Origin: Moniliophthora roreri
Taxonomy: Eukaryota > Basidiomycota > Agaricomycetes > Agaricales > Marasmiaceae
Length of the DNA stretch: 64,000 nucleotides
Direction of reading: 5' to 3'
Assembly (NCBI GenBank): GCA_001466705.2
Contig: LATX02000207.1
Coordinates: 372,001-436,000, forward strand
This document shows positions 33,519-44,802 of the stretch, one piece after another. Position numbers and translations under genes: made by a program. The first letter of the stretch is position 1. Each line of letters begins with the position of its first letter. The notes beneath the pieces are model-generated. The model did no database searches. It was given only the letters and a program-made list of their open reading frames with translations, and was not told the DNA's origin.

Positions 33519-34301
33519 TCTGTTATCGAAAGATCTAAATGGGCATCGTTAGCGAGTATTCATTTGCCAGAGGATGGATTCCGATTATGATCTCCGAAGG
33601 ATAGAATGTAGGATATTATTCATCATAGTCATGTCTTGGTTGTCAATCCTTCTGTCATCTGGTCTCATCACCCAGACTGACGTTGTGTATCGTACGTTAT
33701 TTACAAAATCTGATTGCCAAGAGAAAGTCTAAATAAAGCTTGTCTTAAAGATTGATCAGATCAATCAACAAGTCTTTAAGTAAACGTTTAAATAACTTAG
33801 GGCAAATCAGGAGGCACTATTTACGTTAAAAATTTGTATGTAATTACATAAACAACTCCTTCCATAGATGAAGGCAACAAAGTTGTTTTATCTAGGTGCC
33901 AGTGTCCAGTTGTGAGACCCTCCAGCTCACTGGGTTGACTACCGGTTTATTGCTGAGATGGGCTAACCCATGTTCCAGTGAAGAAAATAAGGCCAACAGT
34001 TGACAACTGCGTGTCATGGAGGTAATTCTCCATGGGCGAGAAAAAAGGGTTGTATAGTACGATGTTAGGTGCCACTTTCAGGGCAACAATGGTGGTAGCA
34101 AAAGAGAGAGAGAGAGAAATTACCTCTACCTATCCACCAATCCACATCCGAGTCGCTAGAACAATAGTCATAGCCTTACTGCCAGTTAAGGCGTCGGCTA
34201 CATTGCAAACCTCCAGCAAAGTCTTATAGGAGTTATAAGCCTTTGGCTAGAGTAGTGATGATGACTGTTGTGAACAACGATCCCACATGCTAAAGCCTTC
34301 G
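33519..34301 (-). other. Cop-D1 5' leader
   Basis: About 780 bp of untranslated leader between PBS and gag. It aligns with D2 43368-44151 except at two blocks, 33914-33955 and 34233-34257, where the D2 bases are the complement of the D1 bases in the same order. No ORF is conserved. Such a long leader could hold packaging or dimerisation structures. Confidence 0.75.
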
Positions 34302-34313
34302 GGGCTCATAACC
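34302..34313 (-). promoter_or_regulatory. Cop-D1 primer-binding site for initiator tRNA-Met half molecule
   Basis: In element orientation GGTTATGAGCCC directly follows the LTR. Its complement GGGCTCATAACC is the anticodon stem-loop of initiator tRNA-Met (loop CTCATAA between G:C pairs). Drosophila copia is primed by the 5' half of this tRNA cut in the anticodon loop, and its PBS pairs here. D2 has the same site with one T-to-C change (44152-44163). Confidence 0.8.
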
Positions 34314-34920
34314 TGTCGAAGAAGTGTGGGGCAAGAGGACGTCGAGCATAGCTCTTAGTCATTGCCAGCAGCATAGCAGCGCAGTGGTGTAATGTGTCTT
34401 CGACTCACATTGTTATATGGGGTGGTCTCTATATATGACTTGCTTGTTGCTTGTGACGATATGTAGAAGAGAGTAGATTCTCGAGGTACTTGAGAGTACA
34501 AGAGGGAGATCTGAGGAACTGAGCCTCATACAGGTGTCCTTATATACTGTTCTAGTATTTACTACTGTGGATGCCTAATCCTAATAGATCTATGTCTATC
34601 TACGGTGAACAATAAGTATCTAACTATAGATCTTATTGTTCTGTATGACTCAGACAATAAACTGCTGTGCCTGTAGTCTGAGTCTACCAGATATAGGCAG
34701 TACTCTAAAAGGCAGTCTCTGCACTTGGGCAGTCTGTGGCGCAGTACAATAGAGTACTAAGAATAACTATCTTATTGTTCTCCTAGTTGACTCGAACTGA
34801 GTTGAACTGCTTCTAGGATCTTGAGATCTACGGACGCAGATATGTGTTTACGATTGTGTGACAGTCATGTGATGACTTCTCACGTGATAATCCTGTGATG
34901 ATTTCCACATCGTTTCAACA
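34314..34920 (-). repeat. LTR2, shared by Cop-D1 (5' LTR) and Cop-D2 (3' LTR)
   Basis: A 607-bp LTR with the D1 PBS on its left and the D2 purine tract and RNase H on its right, so one LTR serves two elements. Compared with LTR1 and LTR3 it lacks 23 bp between two ATTGTTCT repeats near 34773. Confidence 0.92.
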
Positions 34921-34988
34921 TGCCCCCATATCTGTGACTGTATGTCAAAAGATATTGTCTAAGCATCAAAGGTGATGCCCAACTTTGC

Positions 34989-36400
34989 TCATAGGTATTC
35001 GAAAGTGGGATAGGCAAGGTTTTTTGTAAATATGTCAGCTATTTGGTCCTTTGTAGGAACATATCTGACATCTATCTCTCGGTGTTCTGTACATTCCCAT
35101 ATGTGGTGATAATGCATGTCAATGTGTTTTGATCGTTGCATTGTGACATCATTGTCTGTGAGGAATATGGATCCTTGGTTGTCAAGGAGTAAAGGGAATT
35201 GATCAAGATTATAACCTATTTCTGAGAAAAGGTTCTTGATGCACCAAATTTTGTGAGCACAGTCTGAGGCTGCCATGTATTCCGCTTCAGTTGAGGATAA
35301 AGCTAAGGTTTTCTGTTTCATAGAAACCCAGCTAACAGGTCCTTCAGCAAACTGAATGATATATCCTGCTTGCGATTTTCGCTTCCTTGTCGGATCTGAA
35401 GCCCATTCTGCATCTGAATATGCAATGAACCCTTTAGTGGTATTTCCTCTATAAACGATAGAGTATCGGCGAGTTCCAAGCAAGTATTTCATAATGTACA
35501 GTGCTCGATCCAAATGTTCTTTAGATGGATTCGAAGAAAACTGTGACATTTTGATTACTGCAAAGCTAATGTTGGGCCTTGTGCCTAAACACAAATAGAG
35601 TAGTGATCTGATCACTGATTGGAATTTGGCTTTGATGTCTGGATCTGGATCCAAGCTATTGTCTTTGGGTTTGTACCCGGTAGGTAATGGTGTTCGTGCA
35701 GTCTTGGCGTTGATAATTCTGAATCGTCAGAGAATTTTCTCCAGATAATCACATTGATCGATGGAGATTGTTCTCCGTTTTCGATCTCTGATGATTTTCA
35801 TACGAAGGAATTCAGTTGGTTCACCTAAGTCTCTGCATTCCCATATAGCCATAAATTCTGCTTTCTTCTTTTGTAGCAATGTACGATTTGAGCCCATGAA
35901 TAATGCGTTGTCAACGTATATGATGACTAGGATGATGTCGTTTCCTTGTATATATACGTAAACACCAGAGTCTGAAGAACATCGTGTGAAACTGAGTTTC
36001 TTCATGGATTGCTTACAGGCTTTCCACCAGGAACATGATGCCTGTTTCAAGCTGTATAAAGCGCGGTGTAGTTGCCAAACTTTGGTTTTGTCCTTTATGA
36101 AGCCTTCAGGTTGTTCCATGTAAATTTCTTTCTCTAATTCGCCATATAGAAATGCTGTTTTCACATCCAGCACTTCTATATTCCAATCTTCAATAGCTGC
36201 TAAGGCGAGTAGTAGTCTCACGGTATTGTACCAGACTACGGGAGAGAAGACTTCATCATAATCTATTCCTTCAATTTGCGAAAAACCTTTCGCAACAAGT
36301 CTAGCCTTTTTGTGACCATTAGACTTGACATCAAAGACCCATCTGGATTTGATGGTTTTCCGACCATGAGGTAATGCTACTTCTTCAAAGACATGTCGCT
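34989..36400 (-). pseudogene. Cop-D2 reverse transcriptase and RNase H
   Basis: RNase H and the RT C terminus are intact for 221 codons (35654-34989), with YSDAEWASDP, STEAEYMAASD and ADIFTK. The RT core is at 36221-35727 with VLDVKTAFLYGELE, YSLKQA and YVDNALFMG. As in D1 the catalytic YVDD is YVDN. GAC GAT spans a CpG, and CpG decay turns GAT into AAT, so loss of the second Asp is probably a decay mutation shared by both copies. Stops lie near 35727 and 36222. Confidence 0.9.
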
Positions 36401-36401
36401 G

Positions 36402-37712
36402 TCATAATGAAGAGAGTTCTTCTTCGCATGCCTTTAACCATTCTACTTGTTCATTCTCAGAACGTGTTAGAATGTCTTTATAAGTCCATTCTCGGACATT
36501 ATCAAAATTTGCGGCACATGTGAGAATTGAATCTAGTCGATGCCAAACTCCCCCTTTCTGTTCAACATGTGTAAGAAAATAGGACAGGTCGTCCGCAAGA
36601 TTTTCAAATGTTTGAGCAGAAACTGAGACAGATTCAGTGGGAGTGTCGGTAGCTCTGCCATAAGAGCGTGTATTTTGTTGAATTTCAACTGGGTTATGAG
36701 TACCAAACGCACTTCTGTACTGATTAGGAATGTGAGAAGGTTGCATTGAGCGCCGGAGTTCAATCTGCTGATGTGGCACAGGTGCTGGAATTGGTACGTT
36801 ATCGACTGATGTTTGATCATCAAGATCTCCATGATTAAGATCAGGTGCTGCAGAATGATCTTCAGGGTTTTCCTCTGGATTGGGTAATTAATCAGCGTCC
36901 CGATTAGTAGTGAAGTGGTTGGTATCATGTTGTAAGGAAGATGGTAAAAGTATGTTGATGGCGCGTTTAACAAGCGATGATTCAATTGATGAGTTTTTGC
37001 ACTTTGGAAAATCACTTTCGTCAAAAATAGCTGTGGACGAAGTGAAAGTTCTGCCTGTGTTCCTCATAAAGAGGTAAGCCTTGGAGCCAGGTGTGTATCT
37101 GATAAAGATCATTTTCTCCATTTTGGGTGCTAGTTTATGCGCTCGGAGTTCTTTATCAAGGTATACATAAGCGGTACAACCTGGAGTTTGGAAATAGGAA
37201 ACATCTGGTTTCTTTCCGTCAAGGATTTCGGTAGGTGTTTTCCATAACAAGCGTTGGTTAGGAGTTCTATTATAGACATGAACAGCAATTTGGAACATAT
37301 AAGTCCACCAGGCAGTAGGAAGACATGCTTTGAAACGGAATTTTTCTGATTTCTCACGAATAACACCGTTAAAGTGCTCAATTCTACCAGCCTGTTGATG
37401 TTCATGTGGAGCAGAATACTGTATTTGTATTCCAGAATCCTTGAGATACCCCTGGAATAAGGTCCCAAAGAATTCTCCCCCATGATCAATATGCAGTGTT
37501 TTAATAAGCTTCCCAGCTTGTTTTTCTATTTGAGTTCAGAATATTTTGAAGGAAGCCAATGTTTCGAGTTGTGTTTTTGATTTTTGTAGAGTAGTCCAGC
37601 CAAAGCTGGAGTGGTCGTCAATGATTATTAATGCATATTTGTATTTTTCTGGGTATGAAACCACAAGGAATTCCACCAAATCCATATGGATTAGTTCTAG
37701 AACTTCTGATGC
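36402..37712 (-). pseudogene. Cop-D2 integrase and linker, broken
   Basis: Same order as D1. Integrase core pieces lie at 37700-37130, the C-terminal region KPDVSYFQTPGCTAYVYLDKELRAHK at 37298-36888, and the linker with TESVSVSAQTFENLADD at 36779-36402. Several stops and frame breaks; not functional. Confidence 0.85.
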
Positions 37713-38501
37713 TCATTTCGAGGAGTTTGGGTATGACCATTGCTTTATGCCCCCATAAGCGCATCCAGTGCAAGGGTGTTCAAACTTCAACGATTCTCTC
37801 ATAGAAAAACCTTGGCAGGCATTGTGACATTTCTTGAGTACTAACTCAGGAATATGTCCAAAACGATTATGTGCAATGATAGGATCCACTGTTTTAGTAG
37901 TGGCGGTGGAAGCAAGAGACTGGAGAACATTGAGATGCTCAATGTGGGTCTCAAGGTATGTGAACTTGTTGAATAGGACAGGTCTCTTATTTCTGTCCTC
38001 GTAGTCCCCATTCTTCCATCGAATTGAGGTTTCTGGGTGAGAATATATAATATCACAACCTCTCATTGTGAATTTGTTCCCGGCTAGTAATCGGAATGTG
38101 GATTTTGGATGATAGAATACTGGAGACAATTTGACTTGATGAATATCCTTATTGGAGTTTTGATGTGAGATAATAACGGTTCCAGCTTTAGTGATAGTAT
38201 CACCACCATTTACCCCTTGAATGTGTATAGGGTTTATCTCATGTAATTCAGAAAAATCTCCAATAAATGGACTTATGTGGTTGGTCACAGCAGAATCAAG
38301 AACCCAATATGCAGAGTTCAATTTCAAACTATTATTACTAGTACAATCAACTGTAGTACAGAACGTATTGGTTGCACAGACATTGACAACACAATCTTCA
38401 ATATTTTTAAGAAAAATATCGGTGTAAGAATTGTTCTGTTTGGTGTGATTAGTACTGAGAGGAATAATAGGGCCTTGACCATACCAATCATAATCGTCCA
38501 C
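37713..38501 (-). pseudogene. Cop-D2 protease and pre-integrase domain
   Basis: An open segment of 262 codons with YWVLDSAVTNHISPF (protease; DSA instead of DSG) and the pre-integrase zinc segment RFGHIPELVLKKCH...CTGCAYGG. This segment is intact where D1 has stops. Positions 37970-38002 encode YEDRNKRPVLF, whereas D1 at the aligned place encodes LLLSLFSGQDK because its bases are the unreversed complement. Confidence 0.85.
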
Positions 38502-40506
38502 CTTGTTTTGTTCATAATTGTATTGGTTTTCTTCTTCCCATCATGCAACTTCAGGAGGAGGAGTTGGAACGACAAGAGGATTGTAGAATGAGCTAATACA
38601 ATTTTTGTTTCCAGTTATGAAAGTAACGTTATGTGGAGCATCATTCGGATCCTCAGATTGTCATAAGACAAATTGTTTGTCTGAATGTTTCAACTTGACT
38701 GGTATTACTCCTGTTTGAAAGGTTGGCACGATTGTATATTCCGGATTTGAGTTATGAATTACAGTGCCTGTAATGTTGGATGACCCTTGTGGTGGTGGAA
38801 CATGAAGTGGTTCTGGTGAAGTGGTAACTGGTACCATCGGAGGACCATCTACCCAACTTGGCATTTGTGACCAAGTTTCGAGACAAGTCAGGGAACATGC
38901 TGACTCAGGGTGATGCATTCCATGCCATCCACAAGCTTGGAGGTCAGTCCATGGTGTAGGGGCCATATTTGGCCATGTCAGTTCTGTTTGAGATAGACCA
39001 GTGCTATTTTCCAGAGTTTCAGGTGAAGGCAAAGTGGATCCTGAAGGACCCGGGTTATCAAAAAATTCATTGGATCTTGGTCCAATAGCTGTATCAATCA
39101 AAGATTGATCGACGATGTCTCTAGATTCCTTTAGGAATGTAGAGTCCAGATCAGTTTCCATAACGGAACGTCCAGAGATCTCGCTAAAGAATTTTTGAGC
39201 CTCTTCACTTACTGGTTCAACATCAGAACAGTCGGTTTCAGAATGAGTAGTATTATGCCAGGAGCAGAAAGCTCTCAAGGTGCTGCTCTCACCTATTTTT
39301 CTCTTTTTAGGTGAAGGTGGATTTGTGACGGAGCNTGTGAGATAATAACGGTTCCAGCTTTAGTGATAGTATCACCACCATTTACCCCTTGAATGTGTAT
39401 AGGGTTTATCTCATGTAATTCAGAAAAATCTCCAATAAATGGACTTATGTGGTTGGTCACAGCAGAATCAAGAACCCAATATGCAGAGTTCAATTTCAAA
39501 CTATTATTACTAGTACAATCAACTGTAGTACAGAACGTATTGGTTGCACAGACATTGACAACACAATCTTCAATATTTTTAAGAAAAATATCGGTGTAAG
39601 AATTGTTCTGTTTGGTGTGATTAGTACTGAGAGGAATAATAGGGCCTTGACCATACCAATCATAATCGTCCACCTTGTTTTGTTCATAATTGTATTGGTT
39701 TTCTTCTTCCCATCATGCAACTTCAGGAGGAGGAGTTGGAACGACAAGAGGATTGTAGAATGAGCTAATACAATTTTTGTTTCCAGTTATGAAAGTAACG
39801 TTATGTGGAGCATCATTCGGATCCTCAGATTGTCATAAGACAAATTGTTTGTCTGAATGTTTCAACTTGACTGGTATTACTCCTGTTTGAAAGGTTGGCA
39901 CGATTGTATATTCCGGATTTGAGTTATGAATTACAGTGCCTGTAATGTTGGATGACCCTTGTGGTGGTGGAACATGAAGTGGTTCTGGTGAAGTGGTAAC
40001 TGGTACCATCGGAGGACCATCTACCCAACTTGGCATTTGTGACCAAGTTTCGAGACAAGTCAGGGAACATGCTGACTCAGGGTGATGCATTCCATGCCAT
40101 CCACAAGCTTGGAGGTCAGTCCATGGTGTAGGGGCCATATTTGGCCATGTCAGTTCTGTTTGAGATAGACCAGTGCTATTTTCCAGAGTTTCAGGTGAAG
40201 GCAAAGTGGATCCTGAAGGACCCGGGTTATCAAAAAATTCATTGGATCTTGGTCCAATAGCTGTATCAATCAAAGATTGATCGACGATGTCTCTAGATTC
40301 CTTTAGGAATGTAGAGTCCAGATCAGTTTCCATAACGGAACGTCCAGAGATCTCGCTAAAGAATTTTTGAGCCTCTTCACTTACTGGTTCAACATCAGAA
40401 CAGTCGGTTTCAGAATGAGTAGTATTATGCCAGGAGCAGAAAGCTCTCAAGGTGCTGCTCTCACCTATTTTTCTCTTTTTAGGTGAAGGTGGATTTGTGA
40501 CGGAGC
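38164..40506. repeat. 1171-bp exact duplication around N at 39335 (assembly overlap)
   Basis: Positions 38164-39334 and 39336-40506 carry the same sequence, including protease, CHHC-knuckle and Pro-rich coding. They are separated only by one N at 39335. Cop-D1 has this region once. The arrangement is that of two overlapping contig ends joined head to tail; Cop-D2 should be counted about 1.17 kb shorter. Confidence 0.92.
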
Positions 40507-41440
40507 TGGCATAATAACCATCATCATTCTCGACTTGTTCTTCAATCCTTTTTCTCTTTTCAGCATGTTGCATCTTTACTACAGATCTTGGAGTGACATT
40601 TGGTGGAAGAGCATTTTGTCTCTTCGTAATATGTCCGGAGTGTACACACGCTCGCCAAGAAGTGAAGTGAGGTTTGGTGTCCTGTTGCCTTTGTGCAGCG
40701 CCTGGATAAAAGTACCTGATAGGCTTTTCTTTCTTAATGATATCAATATCTGCATTAAGAACAGGCTATTTCTTTGATTCACCAGGTTTTAATCCAGTTT
40801 GATCCATGGTAATTCGAAAAGATTTTGTAGGGAAATCTTCGAAGTGTGGAATATGCACTAGAGCAGTATGGCAGGGACTGTGACTTTTACTTTCTTCTGC
40901 CCATACATCAAGAGTGTGCGATTCCTTGCAAGTGGTGCAGTATAGAGCTCATGAATCCAGGAAAGGCTTCGCTGGTTCGGGTAGCTCGGTATAGAATTCG
41001 GGGATTCTGTCTTTGTAGACGATAGTGAGGTCGACTGGATTTCCTATAATAGGAAGTGGTACCAGTATTTCATCACCATCGTTGACCACTGTTTGACCTA
41101 GATAGTAAAGGCCTTGGCCATGATATTCGCCTTGACAGAGATGGTTGGAGCATATTGGGCAAGTAGAGAGGCATTTAGCTTCTGGGTGACGATGCAGTTC
41201 CATGAGGATGAGTTCATCAGTCATGAAAGGTTCGTCAATACCCAAGACATGAAGCAATGCATCAACTAGTTGAGGAATCTCGTTAAAGAAATATTCTGGT
41301 GGAGTGCAATATGTCCAGTATCTAGCACCATCTGATTTTTCCCATAATACTGCATAAACACCCATGCCTAGGTATTGTGACCATGGTTTGATTTTGTGCT
41401 TGCACAGTTCACATTGGTTTGAGCATAAAGCAAAGATGCT
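38661..41440 (-). pseudogene. Cop-D2 Cys-rich region between gag and protease (partly duplicated by the gap)
   Basis: Homologous to D1 22402-24230. It reads CSWHNTTHSETDC (C-X2-H-X3-H-X4-C) twice because of the assembly overlap, in the frames 39278-38661 and 40573-39833. Further upstream, the frame 41365-40949 has CPICSNHLCQGEYH. In-frame stops near 40948 and 40800 interrupt it. Function unknown beyond probable RNA binding of the knuckle. Confidence 0.75.
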
Positions 41441-41449
41441 TTGATGAGG

Positions 41450-43367
41450 TCATAGATGACCATAAACCATAGGTTTGCGAACAGCTAGGTACATTATTTC
41501 AAGATAGGTTTGAATGCATGGTTTGTCCAATAATCCTTCTTGTTTAGCTCTGTTGATGATATATTGCATCTTAATCATTCCCAATGTGACAAATTTGTCA
41601 AGGAATTGTGCAAGAAATTCATCAAGAGAGTTTATCCAGGTAAACAATGGATTCGGTACGATGATGTGTGGAGTGGAATGTGTCAGAGGAATCGAATAAT
41701 GTCCTCTTAGAGCATGAAGGTTAAAGTTATTTGGAACAGAGGGGTCTGGGAAGCTAGGTACCAAAGTGATTGGTCCTGATCCACAGTAGACTTTTGTTTC
41801 CAAATGTGAAGGAGGATTCGACTGAGGGAAGTAACTTGTCAAATTCATTGGTAGAGTGATCGCTTCTACTAGTTCAGGAGGAGTATTTTCTTTATCCTCA
41901 TCTCCTTGTGGTACAGTATAGAAGGATTCATCAGATGATTCGAGTTCATCATCTTCATCATCTGTGTCTTCTTCACCTAATGATTCCTCATCGTTGTTAT
42001 TGCCAGTAATTGAGGAAGATAATCTATCATCAGAATGGAATGGGTCTTCAACCTCTTGTTCAGAGATTAGTTCCCCATCATCTGTTTTGTATGCAATAGA
42101 TTGTTGACGTAGTGGAGCTGAGGAGCGTCTGCCAGATGCAAGTGATAGAGTCTCGACATGAGGCATGTCTTCTTCTTCTGAAGTTTGTGAGTATTGATCA
42201 GAATACTCTACTTGAGCCTCCATTTCAGAGTCCTCAGCTTCGTCACTAGTTCCCCCTTCTTCATCAATTGCTGTGGCAAAAGCCATGTTAATGGCTTCTT
42301 CTCCTTCATCAAAGGCAGCAACAAAGGTATTTTGCTTTTTGCCTTTGTAGCTCTTCTTCGTTTGATTAGATTTTTGATTGCTTGACTTCTTTTTCTGATC
42401 CGTTGATTTATGCTGTGAACTGTTTCCCCCTTGTTTGTAACCAGCACTAGATTGATTTCCAGAGTTCGGATGACGGTAGGTCTGATTGCCAGAGGATTGA
42501 TTTCCTCCATGGGGTCGAAAGGGACGATTGTTCCACTTTTGAAAGGCTTGATAGCCTTGGGCAGGCCTAATACCAGTAATCCGAGAAATCAAAGCTGTGT
42601 TAGGAGAAAGATTCCTCCTGCTCCATTCTCATTGGATTGAGGAATAAAGGGTTGAAACTGCAAAGTCTTCTTTCTTTTCTGCGGTTACGAAGACTTGTGA
42701 TTTGAAGGTATCCCAGGAACCTGGGAGAGCCTTCATAAGGATCATTGAAATCATCCAATCAGCAATCTCAATTTGCTCTTCCTTCAATTTAACAAGGCAG
42801 GTCTGAATTAGGTTGTAAGTGTCAGTAGGATTCTGTCCTTCGCCAATGTGTATGGCAGTGAGGACAGAGAACCATTCGAAAATTTCAGCAAGGTTAAACT
42901 TATCATATTCAGCGATCAACACATCTCATGTAAGTTTAGCTGTTTCTTTCCTTGATGAAATGTTGAAGAAGTGGACCTAATTTCATTTTGAAAAGACCCA
43001 TGCACTTGTTATTGTACTCGTTCCAGGAAGCAAGTTTGTCCTTGTCTTTCTTATCTTCATCAGAAAGTTTCTTCTGAGTGAGACCTTCTACTACATTTTG
43101 TAATTCGCAGTAGCCTAAGAAAAGACATTTGAACTCTTTAAACTTGTTCCTTTCTCCATCAAAGATGGGAACAGAAGAAAGGCTAGACATTCCAGATCCA
43201 GCACCAGCATTCATGATTGCAACAGTGCTCCTGCCACTAGTGTAGACAGGGAGCTTGATAGAATCTTCAATGTGGGCATGAACATTAGAACCTGCGTCCA
43301 AAAGGACAGGGTTGTTAACGTTAACATTGACTGGTTGATCCTGAGAATGGGTTCGAGGTTGAGACAT
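41450..43367 (-). pseudogene. Cop-D2 Gag
   Basis: Starts with ATG at 43367 (MSQPRTHSQDQPVNVN...). The capsid-like core is at 43367-42629, with a frameshift near 42930 caused by an extra TTTC relative to D1. A Gly/Asn/Gln/Lys-rich basic segment near residue 300 is followed by an acidic Asp/Glu/Ser stretch (frame 42592-41450). There is no CCHC knuckle within Gag; the nearest knuckle is the CHHC one far downstream. Confidence 0.85.
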
Positions 43368-44163
43368 TCTGTTATCGAAAAGATCTAAACGGGCATCGTT
43401 AGCAAGTATTCATTTGCCAGAGGATGGATTCCGATTATGATCTCTGAAGGATAGAATGTAGGATGTTATTCATCATAGTCATGTCTCAGTTGTCGATCCT
43501 TCTGTCATCTGGTCTCATCACCCAGACTGACATTATGTATTGTATGTTATTTACAAAATCTGATTGCCAAGAGAAAGTTTAAGTAAAGCTTGTTTTAAAG
43601 ATTGATCAGATCAATCAACAAGTCTTTAAATAAACATTTAAATGACTTAGGGCAAATCAGGGGGCACTATTTACATTTTAAAAGTTATACATAATTATAT
43701 AAACAACTTCTTCCATAGATGAAGGCAACAAAGTTGTTTTATCTAGGTGCTAGTGTCCAGTTGTCTCTGGGAGGTCGAGTGGCCCAACTGATGACCAAAT
43801 AACGACAGATGGGCTAACCTATGTTCCAGTGAGGGAAATAAGGCCAACAGTTGACGACTGCGCATCATGGAGGTAATTCTCCATAGGCAGGAAAAAGGTT
43901 TGTATAGTACGATGTTAGATGCCGCTTTCAGGGAAACAATGGTGGTAGCAAAAGAGAGAGTGTGTGTGATTACCTCTACCCATCCACCAATCCACATCCG
44001 AGTCGCTAGAACAATGGTCATGGCCTTACTGCCAGTTAAGGCGTCAGCTACGTTGCAAACCTCCAGCAAAGTCTTATAGGAGAATATTCGGAAACCGATC
44101 TCATCACATGATGACTGTTGTGAACAACGATCCCACACACTAAAGCCTTCGGGGCCCATAACC
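43368..44163 (-). other. Cop-D2 5' leader with primer-binding site
   Basis: Aligns with the D1 leader. The blocks 43765-43806 and 44083-44107 are unreversed complements of D1 33914-33955 and 34233-34257. The PBS at 44152-44163 reads GGTTATGGGCCC in element orientation, complementary to initiator tRNA-Met apart from one transition. Confidence 0.8.
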
Positions 44164-44802
44164 TGTCAAAGTTGTATGGGGCAAGAGGACGTTGAGCAAA
44201 GCTCTTAGTCGTTGCCAGCAGCATAGCAGCGCAGTGGCATAATGTGTCTTCGACTCACATTGTTATATGGGGTGGTCCCTATATATGACTTGCTTGTTGC
44301 TTGTGACAATATGTAGAAGAGAGTAGATTCGAGGTACTTGAAAGTAGCTAAATACAAGAGGGAGAGGAACTGAGGAACTGAGCCTCATACAGGTGTCCTT
44401 ATATACTGTTCTAGTATTTACTACTGTGGACACCTAATCCTAATAGATCTATGTCTATCTATGGTGAACAATAAGTATCTAACTATAGATCTTATTGTTC
44501 TGTATGACTCAGACAATAAACTGCTGTGCCTGTAGTCTGAGTCTACCAGATATAGGCAGTACTCTAAAAGGCAGTCTCTGCACTTGGGCAGTCTGTGGCG
44601 CAGTACAATAGAGTACTAAGAATAACTATCTTATTGTTCTAAGTATAGCTTCTCTATTGTTCTCCTAGTTGACTCGAACTGAGTTGAACTGCTTCTAGGA
44701 TCTTGAGATCTACGGATGCAGATATGTGTTTACAATTGTGTGACAGTCATGTGATGACTTCTCACATGATAATCATGTGATGATTTCCACATCGTTTCAA
44801 CA
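44164..44802 (-). repeat. LTR3 of the Cop-D array (5' LTR of D2)
   Basis: A 639-bp LTR, TGTCAAAG...TTTCAACA on the plus strand, homologous to LTR1 and LTR2. A short rearranged stretch lies near 44335-44370. CTTCC follows at 44803-44807 and also occurs at 18145-18149, three bases before LTR1. This could be the array's target duplication, but the 3-bp offset makes that uncertain. Confidence 0.9.

Noticed and set aside
33914..34257. Blocks 1 and 2 of the copia leader as ordinary inversions
   Set aside because: An inversion gives the reverse complement. I compared that orientation and it does not match; only the complement in the same order does.
34302..34313. Initiator tRNA gene at the GGGCTCATAACC sequence
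   Set aside because: Only the anticodon stem-loop is matched; no acceptor, D or T arm is present, and its position next to the LTR explains it as a PBS.
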